Source of the DNA: Pseudalkalibacillus salsuginis
GTDB lineage: Bacteria > Bacillota > Bacilli > Bacillales > Fictibacillaceae
DNA: 64,000 nucleotides
Assembly (NCBI RefSeq): GCF_021646685.1
Contig: NZ_JAKJHW010000002.1
Location: 310,001 to 374,000, forward strand
Direction of reading: 5' to 3'
Shown here: positions 62,556 to 64,000 of the stretch, piece by piece
Layout of the letters: each line of letters opens with the position of its first letter
Numbering within the stretch: position 1 is the stretch's first letter
The notes under the pieces: generated by a model
Database searches by the model: none
What the model was told of the DNA's origin: nothing
The model's input: the letters and a program-made list of their open reading frames with translations, nothing else
Translations under genes and position numbers: made by a program

Positions 62556-62616
62556 TTGACAGGACACCATATAGTGTCATATTATAAATATATACATTAT
62601 GACACCAATTAGTGTC
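62556..62616 (+). promoter_or_regulatory. Promoter with two palindromic ArsR-type operators
   Basis: -35 TTGACA (62556-62561), 18-base spacer and -10 TATTAT (62580-62585). The 16-base palindrome GACACCATATAGTGTC (62563-62578) fills the spacer; a second, GACACCAATTAGTGTC (62601-62616), lies downstream, 38 bases from the first. They differ at two central bases. Binding by the adjacent ArsR-type protein would block the promoter. Confidence 0.75.
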
Positions 62617-62649
62617 CAATTACTAATGAAGATGAGGAGAAGGGTGGAA

Positions 62650-62985
62650 TTGAATAAGAAAAGTGAAACGAGAGATGTTTATACTGCCGTTGCCGATCCT
62701 ACACGTCGCAAATTGCTTCAGTTATTGGCTGAAGCTGATGAGTTGCCCCTCCATAAGTTGACAGCGCAATTTCAAATGGGGCGTACAGCGGTTTCTAAAC
62801 ATTTAGCGATCTTAAAGGATGCTGATTTAGTAAAAGAGCGGAAAGCCGGACGTGAAACCCGCTTTCGACTTAATGCGGAGCCGCTCAAAGAAATTGAAGA
62901 TTGGGTATCGTATTACACGAAATTCTGGAATGAAAGAGCAGAGCTTTTACGTAGATTATTAGAGGAGGAGCAAAATGAAACCTGA
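62650..62985 (+). CDS. ArsR-family transcription regulator
   Basis: 111 residues from TTG 62650, behind GGAGAAGG. ADPTRRKLLQLLAEAD (about 14-29), FQMGRTAVSKHLAILKDADLVKERKAGRE (about 40-68) form the winged-helix of the ArsR/SmtB type, of the subgroup without metal cysteines usually paired with SRPBCC proteins. It overlaps the next gene by 11 bases. Autoregulation through the two palindromes upstream is likely. Confidence 0.9.
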   Translation: MNKKSETRDVYTAVADPTRRKLLQLLAEADELPLHKLTAQFQMGRTAVSKHLAILKDADLVKERKAGRETRFRLNAEPLKEIEDWVSYYTKFWNERAELLRRLLEEEQNET

Positions 62986-63382
62986 AATTTCATTAGACTT
63001 TGAATTTAGAAGTTCGGTTGAAAAGGTATGGCATGCTTTAACCGATTCAACTATGTTGGCAAAATGGGTCATGGATAACAACTTCAAACCAATCGTTGGC
63101 CACAAATTTCAGTTCCATACGGAGCCGACTAAGCATTGGAATGGTATTGTCGATTCAGAAGTACTCGTTGTGGAGGAGCCTTACAGATTGTCCTATACCT
63201 GGGTTACTGCCGGAGAAAACACAATTGTTACCTGGTCACTGAAAAGAATGGACAATGTTACCCATCTGCATCTCGAGCATACCGGATTCCAGAGCGAGAG
63301 CCTATCGTACAACGGGGCCAAATACGGCTGGGTGAATATGGCCACCCAACTTGAAAAGCTGTTAAGGGATCAAAAAAATTAA
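62975..63382 (+). CDS. SRPBCC/AHSA1 domain protein
   Basis: 135 residues. A Bet v 1-like (START) fold: ISLDFEFRSSVEKVWHALTDSTMLAKWVMDNNF, then LSYTWV, LEHTGF and GWVNMATQLEKLL at the end, as in AHSA1-type proteins. Such proteins bind a small hydrophobic ligand. It is translated with the ArsR gene (overlap) and followed by a DoxX-like gene. Confidence 0.92.
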   Translation: MKPEISLDFEFRSSVEKVWHALTDSTMLAKWVMDNNFKPIVGHKFQFHTEPTKHWNGIVDSEVLVVEEPYRLSYTWVTAGENTIVTWSLKRMDNVTHLHLEHTGFQSESLSYNGAKYGWVNMATQLEKLLRDQKN

Positions 63383-63395
63383 GGAGGAAAATTCT

Positions 63396-63764
63396 ATGTC
63401 TGTCATTTCCATCATTCTTCAAAGTTTGTTGGCGGCTTATTTTATATTCTCAGGGATCGCAAAGGTCATAGGTGCTAAATACTGGAGTGATATTTTCAAT
63501 GATTTAAAACTACCTCAATGGTTTCGCCTCGTCACAGGCATCGTTCAGTTAATCGGAGCAGCTGCACTTGTCATTGGCTACTGGTATGGATGGGCTGTCG
63601 TATGGGCTGGCATCTGGCTGGGCATTACGATGCTGGCGGCGTGTCTAGCACACTTGAGAGTGAAAGACCCATTCAGCAAAACGGCGCCTGCTATGGTATT
63701 TCTTGTATTAGTCCTTATACTATTCATCATGAATACAAACCATCTGATGCTTCCCCTCTCGTAA
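63396..63764 (+). CDS. DoxX-like membrane protein
   Basis: 122 residues, four helices, with AYFIFSGIAKVIGAKYWSDIFNDLKLPQWFRLVTGIVQLIGAAALVIG. It is 13 bases after the SRPBCC gene, with AAGGAGG upstream, and so is the third gene of the ArsR operon. Function unknown. Confidence 0.88.
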   Translation: MSVISIILQSLLAAYFIFSGIAKVIGAKYWSDIFNDLKLPQWFRLVTGIVQLIGAAALVIGYWYGWAVVWAGIWLGITMLAACLAHLRVKDPFSKTAPAMVFLVLVLILFIMNTNHLMLPLS

Positions 63765-64000
63765 AATCGTTCAATAAAAATCTGACGAAATAGGTTTCCT
63801 CCTGATAAGGGAAAACGCAGGTGATTTCGTTCGTAATTTAATGTCTAAAAACAAGATACTGTGTAATCGACATAACAATCGCCTCGGTTCTATTGACTAT
63901 CAATTTCTCGCTCTATTTCCTGTTTTTTATATTTGTTGAGCGTATTTCAACTTGATAATGTGCTGCTGGTGTTTGTATTGTAAAGAGTGAACCATTCTTG
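63765..64000. other. Terminal stretch, no gene seen
   Basis: An imperfect hairpin ACGAAAT (63783)/ATTTCGT (63824 region) about 20-60 bases after the DoxX-like gene may be its terminator. No open frame recognised to the window end. Confidence 0.35.

Noticed and set aside
1-64000. CRISPR array or prophage
   Set aside because: No regularly spaced repeat-spacer pattern and no phage structural, integrase or lysis genes were seen.

Overview
The window is a chromosomal segment of an endospore-forming member of the Bacillaceae. The evidence is spore genes (a CwlJ-type cortex hydrolase, a CotD-like coat protein, a CotG-like repeat protein, a YhcN/YlaJ-type lipoprotein), Bacillus-style AGGAGG ribosome sites with frequent TTG/GTG starts, a KatA catalase behind a PerR-box-like site, an xpt-pbuX operon behind a guanine riboswitch, and dispersed intergenic repeats of the kind seen in this family. 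I cannot name the genus. No rRNA, tRNA, CRISPR array, intact insertion sequence or prophage was found.

Layout. 1-5.2 kb: an ArsB-like permease (cut by the window edge), a CotG-like protein with two small N-terminal repeats, an M29 aminopeptidase, an acetyltransferase and a frameshifted methyltransferase. 5.8-13.4 kb: an M1 peptidase, a double-MerR regulator divergent from an unknown gene, a PhzF-like protein, catalase and an esterase. 13.6-21.9 kb: an acetyltransferase, a Sco/FixH-like pair (copper delivery to cytochrome oxidase), a SEC-C protein, a three-gene membrane operon including an unlisted 50-residue protein, and an OmpR-type two-component system with a SHOCT protein and a rubredoxin-metallo-beta-lactamase protein. 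22-31 kb: a KDPG-aldolase homologue without its Schiff-base lysine, a nitronate monooxygenase, riboswitch-xpt-pbuX, an HTH protein fused to a degenerate F1-ATPase beta-like region, a DUF3231 protein and argF. 31-42.7 kb: a subtilisin-like protease with S-layer-type repeats, a glyoxalase-fold protein, and a cluster that looks like glycerolipid metabolism (MGDG-synthase-type glycosyltransferase, class II aldolase-like protein, zinc alcohol dehydrogenase, two diacylglycerol kinase-like proteins, an alkaline-phosphatase-superfamily protein). 42.8-47.2 kb: the argCJBD operon, whose promoter is a near copy of the argF promoter. 47.4-64 kb: spore and secreted proteins, a PheC-like solute-binding protein, a TerC-family protein behind a yybP-ykoY (manganese) riboswitch, a secreted NucA/NucB-type nuclease, an aldo/keto reductase, cwlJ, and an ArsR-SRPBCC-DoxX operon with two near-identical palindromic operators.

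The most unusual items are the HTH/AtpD-like fusion with an inverted repeat laid over its own promoter, the catalytically doubtful aldolase homologue, the lipid-type cluster, and the large nuclease with an uncharacterised 360-residue N-terminal part. Several small genes (40-50 codons) were found by reading between the longer ones. Domain assignments rest on motif recognition by eye; no database search was run.
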